Shown here piece by piece: positions 48,388 through 60,649 of a DNA stretch of 64,000 nt. The stretch is from Rhyacophila brunnea (Eukaryota; Arthropoda; Insecta; Trichoptera; Rhyacophilidae). The stretch is from positions 1,612,001 through 1,676,000 of the forward strand of contig JAGYXB010000557.1 of assembly GCA_022495005.1 (NCBI GenBank), read 5' to 3'. Both the position numbers and the translations under genes were made by a program. The stretch's first letter is position 1, and each line of letters begins with the position of its first letter. A model generated the notes under the pieces. That model did no database searches. It worked only from the letters and a program-made list of their open reading frames with translations, and was not told the DNA's origin.

Positions 48388-51116
48388 ACTAGTAGAAGAT
48401 ACATACTTTAACTACACAAAAAGGTTTACGGGTGAAGAATTATTTAAATCATACTGTAATGACATCCATAAAACTCTGTTGAAGAAACGCAGTCCTAAGT
48501 GTGATGAAGACTAAAGAACATTTTTTTCTTCTAAAAATATATATATTATAATATACAATAATTCCTATGCGTACCGTAGGTTTTCCACAGCTGGTATAAT
48601 CGATTTATCGTATTTCAACAGTAATTCTATGAAATATTATTGTTTTTGCATTCATAATTAAATTGTACTATCAATACTTATTATCAAATATCAATTGCAC
48701 AATAAATGAATAAACACTTTTTACACATCAACAACAATGATAACTCAAATACTCGAATGACAGTGATAGATTAAACATATTGTTTTTTAAATTATCGAAA
48801 AGTAGGTAATTGAAATACTAATCATCATCGCAAATTATTTTACATTTAATTTACTAATTAACGCAAGAATGTCCAATTACAAAATATATACTACTTTGTA
48901 GGGATCACGTCGGGGTCTCCACTGAAGGGATGATGATGTGTGTGTGAAAATAAAGTTGTAATTGCTTTAAAGTTTCGAGGATAGAGTTTATTTATCGATA
49001 CAAGAATAAATAAATACAATAATAAAGATGCCATAGTAATGTTATAATCGTGGGTACGGATGTACTGATGAGATTGATATTATTGAGAGATTAATAGGAC
49101 CGCGAGACTGGACTCGAGTGAATGACGGTTGACTATGTCGAGTGACCGGACTCATGATGAGTGACGAGTTATGGATCGTCCTTGCTGTTACATACATTAC
49201 AAGAGACATTGTCGCAATTAAATAAATCATATTATACACTAATGATCTAGTTTATGATTGAGGAAATGCTGACGACTGCTTCCGCTAAATTGTTTTTTTT
49301 TTTTTAAATATACTTGAAGTAAAATAGCGACTTTTTCACCATTAAAGCAAACTTGTTGTGTCTTTATCTCACTTAGCTGGTCAACCCACCACGGTGGGCC
49401 CCCCAATGCCCGGGGCACAAGAATAGATTCCTATTAGCTCCCCCCCTCAACTCTTGTGGTAGCCATGAGGAAGATAATCGATTACAATTATTGAAGGTAA
49501 TTATTACTTAATATTATTATAGATGTTGCAACTACCTACGCTTAGTTGGCTGCCAAAAAATGTCGATGCTAACTTAACTCGCAAAAGGCCAAGTGTGTGT
49601 ATCAGTGGGTACCATCTTATAATAATTTTAATATTTATGTGCTTTTTAAAATTACTTTGTATTATAAACTTACAAAGTTGCTTTAGTACAATCTTTGAGG
49701 AACGTATTGTATTTTATATCCTAGCTAGAAGGTAGGTGTACACAGAAATTCTTTGAAAAGTTTTGGTTACTTACTTAGGAGTACATAGAGAAGTTCATAC
49801 AAGTCAGCCTGTTTATCCTACAATTTATAAGCATGCATGTACGGAGAAAGAAAAAAAATGTAGCCAAAGTTCACTATACCAGCCGAGCAAAATGTTTAAC
49901 CGGTCTGTTATCGATGTGCCCAACTGAATATTAAAGTTGGAAGTGGGCCAGTTGTTGTAGCCGGGGTACCAAATAACCCCACACTTTGTATGCGGCTTCC
50001 TGATAGCATAAACTCTATACGGTTCTGCGTATCACTTTACCCGTGGGTTAATTTGACCCCGGAACGTAAAACACTCCTCTAAGCGCGTCGGAAATCTTTG
50101 AATATATTTTTTTTCGTATGGACATTTTATTTGAATCGTAGAATTTTGCAACGTTTTGAATAAATATTTTATTCATATTTCGAACGTAGTGTTTGAATGT
50201 TGTCATAAACTGAACTCCCGATATTATCAAAAATGGGGTGACGTTTGAAAGAAGAATAAAGGTTTTTTATGTCGTGAAAGCTAGAACACTGGTATTGAGT
50301 ATAAACTATCATCATCAATTATTGATTAATAACGCAGAGCTGTTTCAGTGCTTTTTTAAAAAAAGCTTGTATCTCAGGATATTACTCTATTATCTACATA
50401 CAGGATATTTTATCATTGGAGTCAATTAAAAATAGAAAATGTGCGGATGAATTCTACATATAGAGCCCAGAGTCAGGATAGAATTAACAACTAACTAACA
50501 TACGCAAATGATTAGGGCATCAAAAAAACAAATGCATAACCGATTTTTACCAAGGATTATTTGGTACAAAACTGTAAATTCATGGTGTACCTGAATTACT
50601 AAAGGACAGTGATTAAGGTCTCTAAATGTTTTGACCGAGGTCTGTTCATGTTTATGTCATATGTATTTACTATTCACTTACTAGTGTTGGGCGATATATT
50701 ATATTCATCACAGAATCTTTCTCTCAAGTATACCAACCGCACGCTCATCAGCGTCCAGCAGAGTCCAATACTCCATTCCGTGGGTCATCATTGGTCGGCT
50801 TAACGTATTGTACCTACACCAGAAGTTTTATAATATAATATTAACCGGATAGAATTTCAACTGTTTCAAATTTTAGATTCACTCAACCAACCAATATTAC
50901 AACTACTTACTTAAAAACTTGAATTATTTATATGAATTATTATTGAGAATATTTTGAGTAATAATTACAAATTACCGTAAGCAAACACGTAAAAACTGCT
51001 GTTACACCGCTTGCTTTCAATGCGCCAATACACAAAACAAGAAAGAGTACATCCGTTATATGGTTGTCCTTTAGAATTTTTGATAGTACCTACCTAACTT
51101 TTATATTCATATCATT
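48388..51116. other. No gene recognised
   Basis: Only short chance ORFs. GC-richer islands at 49375-49450 (CACGGTGGGCCCCCCAATGC) and 49880-50080 stand out but match no known family by eye. Confidence 0.45.
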
Positions 51117-51310
51117 AGACAATGTCCGATTCTAATAAGGTCAAATGGGCCTCTACAGAGCAGAGGTTTGTATTAACATATTTTGGTTTTTACGAGAAAC
51201 GATCCACTTTGCCCAACCTTTTAGGTCCATACATTGAAAAAAATGCATATTTGCCAGACCCAGAATTTGAACCTGGGAATATGCAAACATGACCTAAGCC
51301 TGGGTATCAG
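51117..51310 (-). mobile_element. tRNA-derived SINE, third copy of the GGACATGGTC family
   Basis: The minus strand reads CCCAGGTTCAAATTCTGGGT (a well preserved B box), then ATGGACCTAAAAGGTTGGGC, ACAAACCTCTGC and the tail AATCGGACATTGTC. The 5' head is degraded beyond the B box. Confidence 0.65.
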
Positions 51311-53489
51311 AACGTGTATGCTGAGATGCCATGTCTATTTAGTCAAGTCGGTGGTTCATCTAGCTGTTGGAACCGTCCAATCTGGTCGCCACAAAGGCCA
51401 ATTTTGTTGCATCTAGAACATTTGCGGCGTCATGTTGGCAACGTGAAGATCTCTTCATTTAGATTGTTCGACTGTTTTGTATTAGATTTTATTACTTACT
51501 ATAATTTTTGCCTACGTGCTCTTCTCTCCCATGGGTACTCTTTATTTAAAGTCATGTAAATTCAGTCAACGCACATTTGAGTACATGACGATCTCAGTCT
51601 TGGTTAACTGCTCCTGAAACATTCCCAGTCATTAAAAAAAATGATACTTCACATCAAACGTAGCGTCCCGTGATACGCCCGATTAAGATCGGGTGTGGTT
51701 TGGTGACACCAATAACTTCAACATATATTTAATCATACTATTAACTATACGAAGTGGAGGTGTAGATACTCACAGGAACAATGCTCAGAAAATTTGGAAG
51801 AATTGAAATGTGGATGTAGGTACAGTTGTAATATCTGAAACAGATGCAATAACAAAGTTATAAAATGTCGTATTCTTTAGTTTGACGGATGATAGGTATT
51901 GCAGATGAGATACGGTAGTAGTTGTTCGTAATGATGGAGGAGGCGAGATTATATTTACTGTTTCAAATAACTACAATTGTACTATCGATGCAATATAGTA
52001 AATATAACGGTAGTTCGGTGTGATGTGTCTTTGACGAAAACTTGTAATCGAGTAAGATATCCAATCAATTCTGACCCGCTATTTATTGACCGGCGAACTA
52101 TGAAATAATTATGTTGAAATTATGATGAAATAATATTAATTCGTAATGTTATCAAATTGCAGATCTGCTATCTCATAACATTACGAAATGATAATATTAT
52201 ATTATATAGATACTAACTGATTAGGTATACTTGAAAAATGAATATTTAATAAATGATATTATAATTGAGATCTGGGAATCCGATGACAGCAACATAAATT
52301 TTAATGATGACAAATAATGGCATAACATTTTTTTTAAATGCCAATCAATTCCTGCATGTTATCATTTCCGTAGGTAAAATGAACCGTCCCAGAAAAATAA
52401 GCTCCTGAATCAAGAATTTTACTAACTGGTTATAGCGCAGCACCTCATCATTCCCTAGAGTCTAGAGCAGTGATAGAAAAAGAAAAGATTGTCAAAATCA
52501 TCGCCGAAGTTCGATAACGAATATGGCATAGAAAGAATAATATATTATAACTAAAGGTTTTATGAATGAAATGGTTGTACAATCGTTATCAATACAAAAA
52601 GTTCATATGAGTGCTTTGGTTGACGGTCACTAATTTTATCAAAATAATATTAAAAGCAGCTTAAAGAATCGTTTATAATGCTCATAAAAATTCACTTTTG
52701 CCAAGAGTTAGGAAGTGCGTTTAAATATAAACGACTTTTATCGAATAATCCATCTTATGAATCAACGTTGCACGAATAACGTGTTGAAAACTAGTTTCCG
52801 TATTATAAGTACAGCAACGTAGTATGTTATTCCTCATTCACCCTGCTTTGATAATTCTATATACGTTTATTTCATAATATTATGAAATACACTCTGGTAC
52901 TGTACTCGACGAAGTATAAAAAAAGAATTTTCAAACTTACACCGAAAGGTAATATCGTCTTTGAATGTAATTACTACGTAAATTAAAAGTATTACGGTCT
53001 TATTATTTAAGACATGTTAAATCTGTAGCGCATGTTTCATCCAATCCCTTTATTGGAATAGAGAATAATTACTAATTCTAAATCCGAAATTTAGAAATAG
53101 AAAATTCTGCATTGGATTACAATCACTCGCGTAACTATTAACTTACCTAGGATAGACAGTGTAACTTCCTTATTATTACGAATACTTAAATGTTGTTAAA
53201 CTATAAAATCTTTCTAATTAATAATAAACTATTTTTTATAATCAACGAATGATACACAAGATTTTAAAATCTAATTTTCTTTTATTGAACGTGCAAATTT
53301 GAAAATACTTCTGAAAAATATATAACCTTATATATTATACAGTGTTTTCAAATTACGTATGTTCAACAAAATGATGTTAGCTTCTGAAATATTTGTTGAA
53401 TACAATTATTAGCAAGTCTAAGTACCTACAAATTAACAAAACTTTGAAGTAATCCTGATACCGGTTTGGAATTAAGGTAATTAAATTCT
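51311..53489. other. No gene recognised
   Basis: Contains the segment shared in reverse with 10255-10320 (near 51345-51405), otherwise AT-rich unassigned sequence with short ORFs. Confidence 0.45.
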
Positions 53490-53655
53490 TCGATTTAAAA
53501 TACAAAAGCTGATTGCCAATAAGTTTATTTAGAAATAGCTTCAGAGAGTATTGTAAATACATTAACCTGTTAAATTTGTCGCAATTTGATAAGAAACGCA
53601 TAGCAGAGTGGTCAGTGCACATGGGCGCAAATCCCGTGGGGCGTTGGGTCATAAC
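53490..53655 (+). mobile_element. Diverged tRNA-like SINE of the GCAATTTGATAA family
   Basis: Contains TACAAAAGCTGATTGCCAAT, GCAATTTGATAAGAAACGC and then a tRNA-like segment AGCAGAGTGGTCAGTGCA with GCGCAAATCCCGTGGGG. The first two motifs match upstream of the SINE at 55222. It directly precedes the TTAA element copy B. Confidence 0.4.
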
Positions 53656-53688
53656 CTAACCGATTTTTTTTAAACGGTGCATGTTCAA

Positions 53689-54309
53689 ACACGCGTGTTA
53701 ACATCATTTTACTCCCTACTTCAATTATAGTTTGTCAATTTATGGCTACGGCCGTATGTTGTAGCTTAACCACTGGGGAATGCCAAAAGAAATGGCGTAT
53801 TTCAAAAAAACACTACCTTATTCTTAGGTCAATAATTATTATAAAGCAATCATTATTCGTATGATGTTTATCACACTTGAATGGTCAAAGACATAGCTTA
53901 TAATGGTATCTTTAGAATTATCTTCAAATGTGTTAATCTTGCCCATTTTTTGAATAATAAAATGTCTTATTCTTGTCAAATTTGGGATCACAGAGATTAT
54001 CAATATAATTTTTTATCGTAAATATTTAACTATAATAATGTCAACATACATTATACTGATGGTTTTATAAATGCGTTTAAAAATTAATACATGTAAAAAA
54101 TCTTAACACTACTGCACATTTATGTACTGAAATATGACTATATTCTAAATCATTAGAGCGAGAGGTTTAAAAGAATACTATTTTATGTAATAAAAATACT
54201 TTATGCAGTCATCAAATGTTTAAAATAAATATAAAGGATAATAAGGCTTCAAAATTATATAAATAGATTATCAAAGCTCCATTTTGACCTACGCTGAGCA
54301 TGTACCCCC
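53689..54309. mobile_element. TTAA-associated MITE family, copy B
   Basis: Highly similar to copy A at 12189 over its entire length. It ends ACGCTGAGCATGTACCCCC followed directly by TTAA at 54310. The left end again lies in an ACACGCGTGTTAAC context, so the shared block extends past the left TTAA. It lies next to a SINE-like tRNA segment at 53600. Confidence 0.6.
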
Positions 54310-54957
54310 TTAATACTAAATTGTTATGTAGATTTATACAATTATGTAGGTCAAAGTTATTCTAGGAAGAAATTCCCAAGATAGTAGGAAAACATATAGG
54401 TACTAGAGTTACGCAAAAACTGTTCCTATATTATAAGTATTAACTAGAATAATTAATCACCTCAAAGTGAAGTTAATTTTAACTAAATTAAGTCTGCCTA
54501 GTCTATTATCCTCGCCCTTTCTTGTCTGCTACACTTTTCCAATACGTTTAATTGAATTCCTCGACAATTAAATGCAGCGATCAGAAAAAGCGCTTCAGAC
54601 ATTCAGGCGTGCATTTCAGAAGCTTTCTAGAATACTAAGAAAAAGCTTCCCGGAAAAAGTCTTCCAACCAGCGAGAAAGGTATTTTCCAATAAAGTCTCC
54701 CGAATAGCGTCATAAAACACGTCGAAGTTAATCATCTGTTGTACTCATTACATTACTACACAGTTGTAATACTTATAAGAATTTGTAAAACATGTGTCTG
54801 TAAGCTTTAACTAACTCTCTTAAATGAATAACTATTGTAAAAAATATTTTAAAATCACACTTTCTTACTAGATTAGTCATCACTTATAAACATACATAAT
54901 TTGAGAACAGCTCATGCATATACCCACTAGAAAATATCCACTTTAGAAAAAAAAATT

Positions 54958-55091
54958 ACACCCAACGGGACTTGAGCATGTAATCGCTGGATTCGCGCCA
55001 GTGTGCTTTTCCAATTAAACTACGGGCATCCTCCTTAATTACGGCGATTTTAATTAGTAGTTCTTACATGAAATGGTTATCAAATTGCGCT
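54958..55091 (-). mobile_element. tRNA-like SINE, left arm of an inverted pair
   Basis: The reverse complement reads GCAATTTGATAA, then ATGTAAGAACTACTA, GGATGCCCGTAGTTTAATTGG and GCGCGAATCCAGC, ending in CAAGTCCCGTTGGGTGT. It matches 55222-55362 in reverse with about 130 bp between them. Confidence 0.65.
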
Positions 55092-55221
55092 AATAATATT
55101 TTGTTGTTTATTAAATCAAGGTAAATATCAATTAAATGCCTTAATTACTAACCCGGCGTAGCGGATTACTCCAAGTATTTAGTTTTTGATTTAATATACA
55201 AAAACCGATAGCCAGCATTAT

Positions 55222-55362
55222 TAACGCAATTTGATAAGCATTAATTTATGTAAGAACTGCTAGTTACAATCTTCGTGATTAAGTAGGATACCCGTAGTTT
55301 ACTTGGATAGGCACACTGGCGCGAATCCAGCGGTTACAGGTTCAAGTCCCGTCGGGTGTCCC
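55222..55362 (+). mobile_element. tRNA-like SINE, right arm of an inverted pair
   Basis: GGATACCCGTAGTTTACTTGG and CAGGTTCAAGTCCCGTCGGG form a tRNA-like unit whose ends GGATACC and GGTGTCC can pair. The anticodon loop lacks U33, so it is not a functional tRNA. Upstream AACGCAATTTGATAAGCA is shared with 53579-53594 and the inverted copy at 54958. Confidence 0.65.
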
Positions 55363-56287
55363 ATTTTTGTCTAGTGTGTGCATGAGAGGTTTTTAATTAT
55401 ATATGTTCAATATATAATATAATGTTACAATTTCAAATTTTGTGAATTATTCGTTTAACAAAAGAAGTGGTTTATTATTAAGTTACATTACTTATAAGTT
55501 AGAACAATTTTATTTTAATATAATAGCTATGGGAATAAGTTATATAAATAAAATATATATAACTAATAAATAAAGAGTTTGTTATTTCGAATACCATTAT
55601 TATAAGTCTTTCTGTCATTTATTGACATTGAAAAAATAATAATTTACTTCAGCTGTTTCATTTATACATTAAGTAGTATGTTCCAATAGTTTAAATTAAT
55701 TTAACTCGTTTGTATTTTAAGCGTGGTTCGCAATTACATATTATATGTGATTATCAATAGTATTGACGTACAGTATAAATCTTATTAACAGTATAATAAT
55801 TCGACGGAATGTATAACGATACTTATAACCATATTGAAATAAATGAAAAATAAACGTTTTATTTATTCGAAACAATATTCATTAAATTCAGTAAATACAC
55901 ATTGATATTCTATCTAAGAATTTTGTATTTAAATTTTATTACATTAATATTAATGAAGTTAAATATCCAAAAGACTATTTGAGTTGAAGTGTTTACTTCG
56001 TTATTGTCAACAGACTAAAGCCATAATGAATTCGAGCTTTAATTGGAATTTCGGTATCTCTTACTTATCTCGAGAGATCTCCTTGTAATGTTGCTTTAAT
56101 CTTATAATTCACGTAATAATAAAATTTTAGGCTTAAGCGGTGATATATAGTGCGTCCAAAAATCACTGTTCCACTCGATTGAATAAAAAAATATATAACA
56201 CAAATATTTCTTTATCAAGAGACTTCACTTCAAATAAAATAATAAAAGTATCACCTCAAAAAATAATGTATATTTTTAAATCAACAT

Positions 56288-56966
56288 GGGGGGACATGCT
56301 CAGCGTGGGTCAAAATGGAGCTTTTGTTCTTTTTTCAAAGCATGATCCTGGAAATACCTTAAACGTTGTAGATAATCTATTTATATAATTTTGAAGCCTT
56401 ATTATCCCCTATATTTATTTTAAACATGTGATGACTGCATAAAGTATTTTTATTACATAAAATAGTATTCTTTTTTTAGAATATAGTCATATTTCAGTAC
56501 ATAAATGTGCAGTGGTGTTAAATTTTTTTACATTTATTAATTTTTAAACGCATTTATAAAACCATCAGTATAATTTATATCGACATTATTATAGTGAATA
56601 TATTAATTATAATATATATTATATTATTAATATATATATTAATTATAATATTTTAATTAATTAATTAATTAAATTTATTATATTAAATTATACTGTGATC
56701 CCAAATTTGACAAGAATTGGGCATTTTATTATTCAAAAAATTGCCAAGATTAACACATTTTAAGATAACTCTAAAGATACTCATTATAAGCTATGTCTTT
56801 GACCATTCAAGTTTGATAAACATCCTACGAATAATGATTGCTTTATAATAATTATTGACCTAAGAATAAGGTAGTGTTTTTTTGAAATACGCCATTTCCA
56901 GTCCAGGATCATGCTTTGAAAATAGAAAAAAAGCTCCATTTTGACCCACGCTGAGCACGACCGCCC
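56288..56966. mobile_element. TTAA-associated MITE family, copy C, with both inverted ends
   Basis: Unlike copies A and B, this copy has matching inverted ends of about 60 bp: GGGGGGACATGCTCAGCG on the left and CGCTGAGCACGACCGCCC on the right, both with CAAAATGGAGC and CAAAGCATGATCCTGG inside. The interior is the reverse complement of copies A and B plus a TAATTA-rich stretch at 56600-56695. The right end is followed by TTAA; on the left TTAA lies 9 bp further out. Confidence 0.65.
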
Positions 56967-57042
56967 TTAAATCACAACATCCGGAATATTCCCAGAGTTA
57001 ATTTTTGTTACCGTATGATTCGCTATTATATTATAATATATC

Positions 57043-57210
57043 ATGGATATATGGACGCTTAACCAGAAGATTTCATGTAGAGTTGAAACTTTCGATATGT
57101 GGCTGTATAGGGGCATCCTCAAAATTCATTGGCCTGATATGGTGACAAATTTATTAATGAAGACGTATTCAAACGAATGGCAAAGCAACCGCAAGTTCTG
57201 CGTTGTTTAA
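57043..57210 (+). pseudogene. RTE-type reverse transcriptase fragment
   Basis: A 55-codon frame reads DIWTLNQKISCRVETFDMWL followed by YRGILKIHWPDMVTN, matching the C-terminal reverse-transcriptase motif seen in RTE elements (TW.L.....R...FEMWCYRRILRI.W.D.VTN). It ends at a stop after CVV. Neighbouring sequence does not continue the element. Confidence 0.6.
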
Positions 57211-57448
57211 ACACTAAAAAACTACAGTAATGAGATGCACATAATGAGAGGACAGAAGTACATAATTATTCAACTCGTTATCTGTTTTAAGGAGTAGCAG
57301 AGAGCAACGACGTATTTTGTGGCTTTATAACTTCTGTTATTTGTATGAATGTAGCTCCACTGAACTGTTTGGGTTAACTCATTCTTGGGTTTAGGTTTCC
57401 ACTCATATTCAGCATATGTCTGAACTGAATCTGGTGCTCGCATTGCAG

Positions 57449-57586
57449 ATGTACAATTGGTACATAAAAAGGCTTAAAGAGTCCACACTATGCGATTGTG
57501 GTGAGATTCAAACAGTGGAAAACACCGTAGAGTTCTTCAACTTGTATGCTTTTCCATCAGGCATTTTAGCAGTGGCGTCTATCTAA
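57449..57586 (+). pseudogene. C-terminal tail of another non-LTR retrotransposon
   Basis: A 45-codon frame reads RLKESTLCDCGEIQTVENTV then NLYAFPSGILAV. Jockey/CR1-type elements end with CDCG..QT..HI...CP.RAFPGG. Here the His and the last Cys of the knuckle are replaced, so it is degenerate. Confidence 0.5.
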
Positions 57587-58113
57587 CTTAGTTAGATTAG
57601 GTGGTTGATTTGCCATGAAGTACAATAAAATAAATATTGGCGGCTCTCATTCATAATGAATGTAAAAAATCAATCAATACACAAATATCTGTAGAAAATG
57701 TAGATAGTTATTAATTGCTGTGTTTTTAACATTCGGTGATGCTTTATCACATGCCAAATCTCCATGTAAACCGGAGGCTGTTGCATATATTGATGCCTTA
57801 ACGGTTTCACTTTGACTTTTTAAATGTATTAAATATTTTGACCCTATTTTTTGTTTTTCTATCGCCATATTATAGAGGGAAAAAAAAATACGGAAGAAGA
57901 CACAATTAAAGATTAAAGAATTTGTGTCAGTATTTTGACCAGAGTATAAATGGTATGGAGAATAAAACAATTATAGCCACCTTTCGCTACAAAGATGGTA
58001 CATAGATAAGAAGAATACGTATAAATAAATCAATTAATATTGCAATTGCAAACCGTGCTTAAATTTTTGGTTACAGTGTACAAAATAGACGGAGGGGAAG
58101 GCTCGCGTGGTAG

Positions 58114-58353
58114 CTGTCAACTGTACTAAGTGAATTACTTATCCATGTCATTTGTAGAGACCTGTTTAATGAATTTATGAATATGTCGACCCTTATTATA
58201 TCTCGCCACTTCTGGCTCGCGGACAAAGAGAAAATTCCGGAAAATGTCAGCCCGGAGATCCGAGAGGCCAGAGTTTTGAGTTCTTTTGAAAACCACTGGC
58301 ACAAAGCATCGCTTCTCACAAGTGGCATACGGAAGATGCTTCACCGGGAATAG
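58114..58353 (+). CDS. Unidentified 79-codon protein-like ORF (possible processed fragment)
   Basis: Between TAG at 58111 and TAG at 58351 an uninterrupted frame of 79 codons has a protein-like composition, with charged and aromatic residues (RHFWLADKEKIPENVSPEIR, then SSFENHWHKASLLTSGIRKM). Codon use is less AT-biased than the flanks. Two in-frame ATGs occur (58168 and 58174), but no convincing start context, splice acceptor or donor was found, and I recognise no family. It could be one exon of an unknown gene, a processed pseudogene, or part of an undescribed mobile element. The overlapping minus-strand ORFs are shadows. Confidence 0.25.
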   Translation: MSTVLSELLIHVICRDLFNEFMNMSTLIISRHFWLADKEKIPENVSPEIREARVLSSFENHWHKASLLTSGIRKMLHRE

Positions 58354-59259
58354 TTCAAAAGCAATTCTTCGCCGACTTAAAATTTAAAAAAAGTATAGAT
58401 ACAACTAATAATTAAAATTCTCATTGTATTAGTATTTACGGATTTATACACGGAGCGCATCACCGTTTAAAGTCTTTAAAACAGCCATACACCTCGCTTT
58501 TATGTACTTAGATACTATATTAGACTTACTTGTCTACTTAGTGGTTTAATTAGTATGTTTATCCCCGAATTTCATTTAACTGAAGCATTTCGTCATTCAA
58601 TTGCCGTCGTCCAGTCAGCAGCATGCAGTCATTAAATCTTCCAGACTCCTACAGCATCTGTGATAAATAAATATATTGGACTTATTAATCAATGACCGCT
58701 CTTTACGTGGATCATACAGATGTCTCGTGGTTCCTCGAAGAATCTCTTTCTATCGTCAGTAGTCTTGCTGTTTTTACCATACAGATCATCAAGTCATGTC
58801 AGCATACAATAGTTTCCCAGTAAATAATATAATGAAGATATTATTTAGCTACCTTTCTGGACGTCATCAGGTTGACTTCAAGAAAGGTAAACCAGGCAGA
58901 GACTCACTTGAGGCAATTGTAGTATATTTCCGAACCAGGCCCAACGTTGTATCTTCAATTTTAAGACAACTCTACATATTCCTACTAGATGGAGTTTTGA
59001 TTTTGTTTTTAAATGTTTTTATTGTGCTTAAATCATAAAAGAAAATATTTTAGGTGTTACATTCTGGAATTATAAGACCAGATGCAATTATTTTTTATGA
59101 AAAGAGTTCATAATAGCGTAATGAAAAGTATAGAAAAACCACAGAAATACATTAATTGTTATGTCAACAACCATCATTCACAACAATAATTAATAGTATA
59201 ATGGTGATGATTAATATGTTATAAATAAGTATTGACAATAGTCAAAAAATATTCGTTTA

Positions 59260-60168
59260 TCTATAAAATATCTGAAATTATGCCATTAAAATATACATAA
59301 TTTTATATATTTTATATATTTTATATATAGAAGAATATTTTTATCGATTATGGTTTGGTTGAGGCAAGGTTTAATGAATTTTAATGAAACTAACTAACAC
59401 CATCAATTAAATATGTAATATGTATTCTAATTAAACGAAAACAAATAAGTATGACTGAAAAACTGTGAACTATTTTTGTCGGATCGTCTATAGCATACCT
59501 AAACTATTATGTTTTGACTTAGGCAGGGTTTAATTGATATTTAAATAATTACAAGATAAAAAGAACTTTTTATATACCACATTTTTAAATTTTCTGTTCA
59601 ATCATATAAACTTGACGATTCTATGTATTAATAATTTAGGACAAATAAGGGAATTGTCAACAAATCATTTTTTGATATTTTGCAACAAACAAACAAATAT
59701 AGAATACTGAAATGTCATTTTGATTTCCATAGTAACGCACGTATATATTAATAATTTATTTGCTAGGACCACCCCCTTAGCAACCAATAATAGTGGATTA
59801 GATTACGGATTTCTTCCGAAATAACTTTTCATACAAAACAGAATTAACTGAAAATGAATTCAATTCTACTTAAAGATTGCTAAAAGTATTAAAAGAATGC
59901 ATTGGCATCGTATTTTAATATATTCTTAAAGTTTCAAATGTCTAGCTAGTCAGGAAGTTAGTTAAAAATCGAATGCAAGATTTGTACTGGATAAACAACC
60001 ACCGGACAAACAAGAATACGAGCTGAGAAAAACGTGGTAAAATAATCAAATCACTATCTGTAAATTGTATTATTAGTTCAATGAAAACAAATAAATATGA
60101 CTGCAATGCACTGTTCACCATTTATGTCGAATCTTAACAGTTTACCTCCACCTCTCGCCAGTAGGTGA
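59260..60168. mobile_element. TGGCGAAG-family MITE, copy 3, split by another insertion
   Basis: Matches copy 2 from about 59260, including the first internal unit. The second unit is interrupted near 59545 and resumes near 60045 with ACTATCTGTAAATTGTA. The right end TACCTCCACCTCTCGCCAGT lies near 60145-60165. The interrupting segment is a separate repeat. Confidence 0.6.
59545..60045. repeat. About 500-bp dispersed repeat nested in the copy-3 MITE
   Basis: This segment begins TAATTACAAGATAAAAAGAA and closely matches 15475-15938, including TTGACGATTCTATGTATTAA, GCAACCAATAATAGTG and CAAATGTCTAGCTAGTC. It has no coding frame. Class is unknown; it splits an older element, so it moved more recently. 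Confidence 0.55.
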
Positions 60169-60649
60169 TACTTATATGTATATGAATATTATCAGTTTAT
60201 TTGAGAAGTAAAGAAGAAAAAAGATTTAACTGAACCGAAATTTAAAATAATCACGAAGTTTAATGATTTTTCAATGTGATAAGTGCATTTGTATCACTCA
60301 CAATCACTCACAATCAGCCAAATCCACCTTTAGGTATTTTTGACTTTTTTATGAATTGCTGAAGAACTACTACTTTCTAACATTTCTGCATTTCTGCATT
60401 ATTCTATACTCGAAATAATATAAACTTTCACCCCTGTGACTATGTATTTGAGAAAACAAAACGCTGTTTTTCTCCTATTCATCTATTATGGACTTGGCTG
60501 ATTTTGAAATCTAGCGACACATTTATGCTTGGCTCGATGTTTGAAAGAGTCACCAATTATTGTTGATCAAAACAATATGTAAAATGTATTTTTTTTTTTA
60601 AATTGTAGCATAATTCCTAATCGCTCGCGTTATACTGGTATGCCAAAGG

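Noticed and set aside
55286..55362. Possible functional tRNA gene
   Set aside because: Acceptor ends pair, but the anticodon loop lacks U33 and the unit is repeated in SINE context three times.
56590..56700. Striking TAATTAATTAA / ATATAT stretch
   Set aside because: Simple AT-rich expansion inside MITE copy C; no sign of an origin or promoter.
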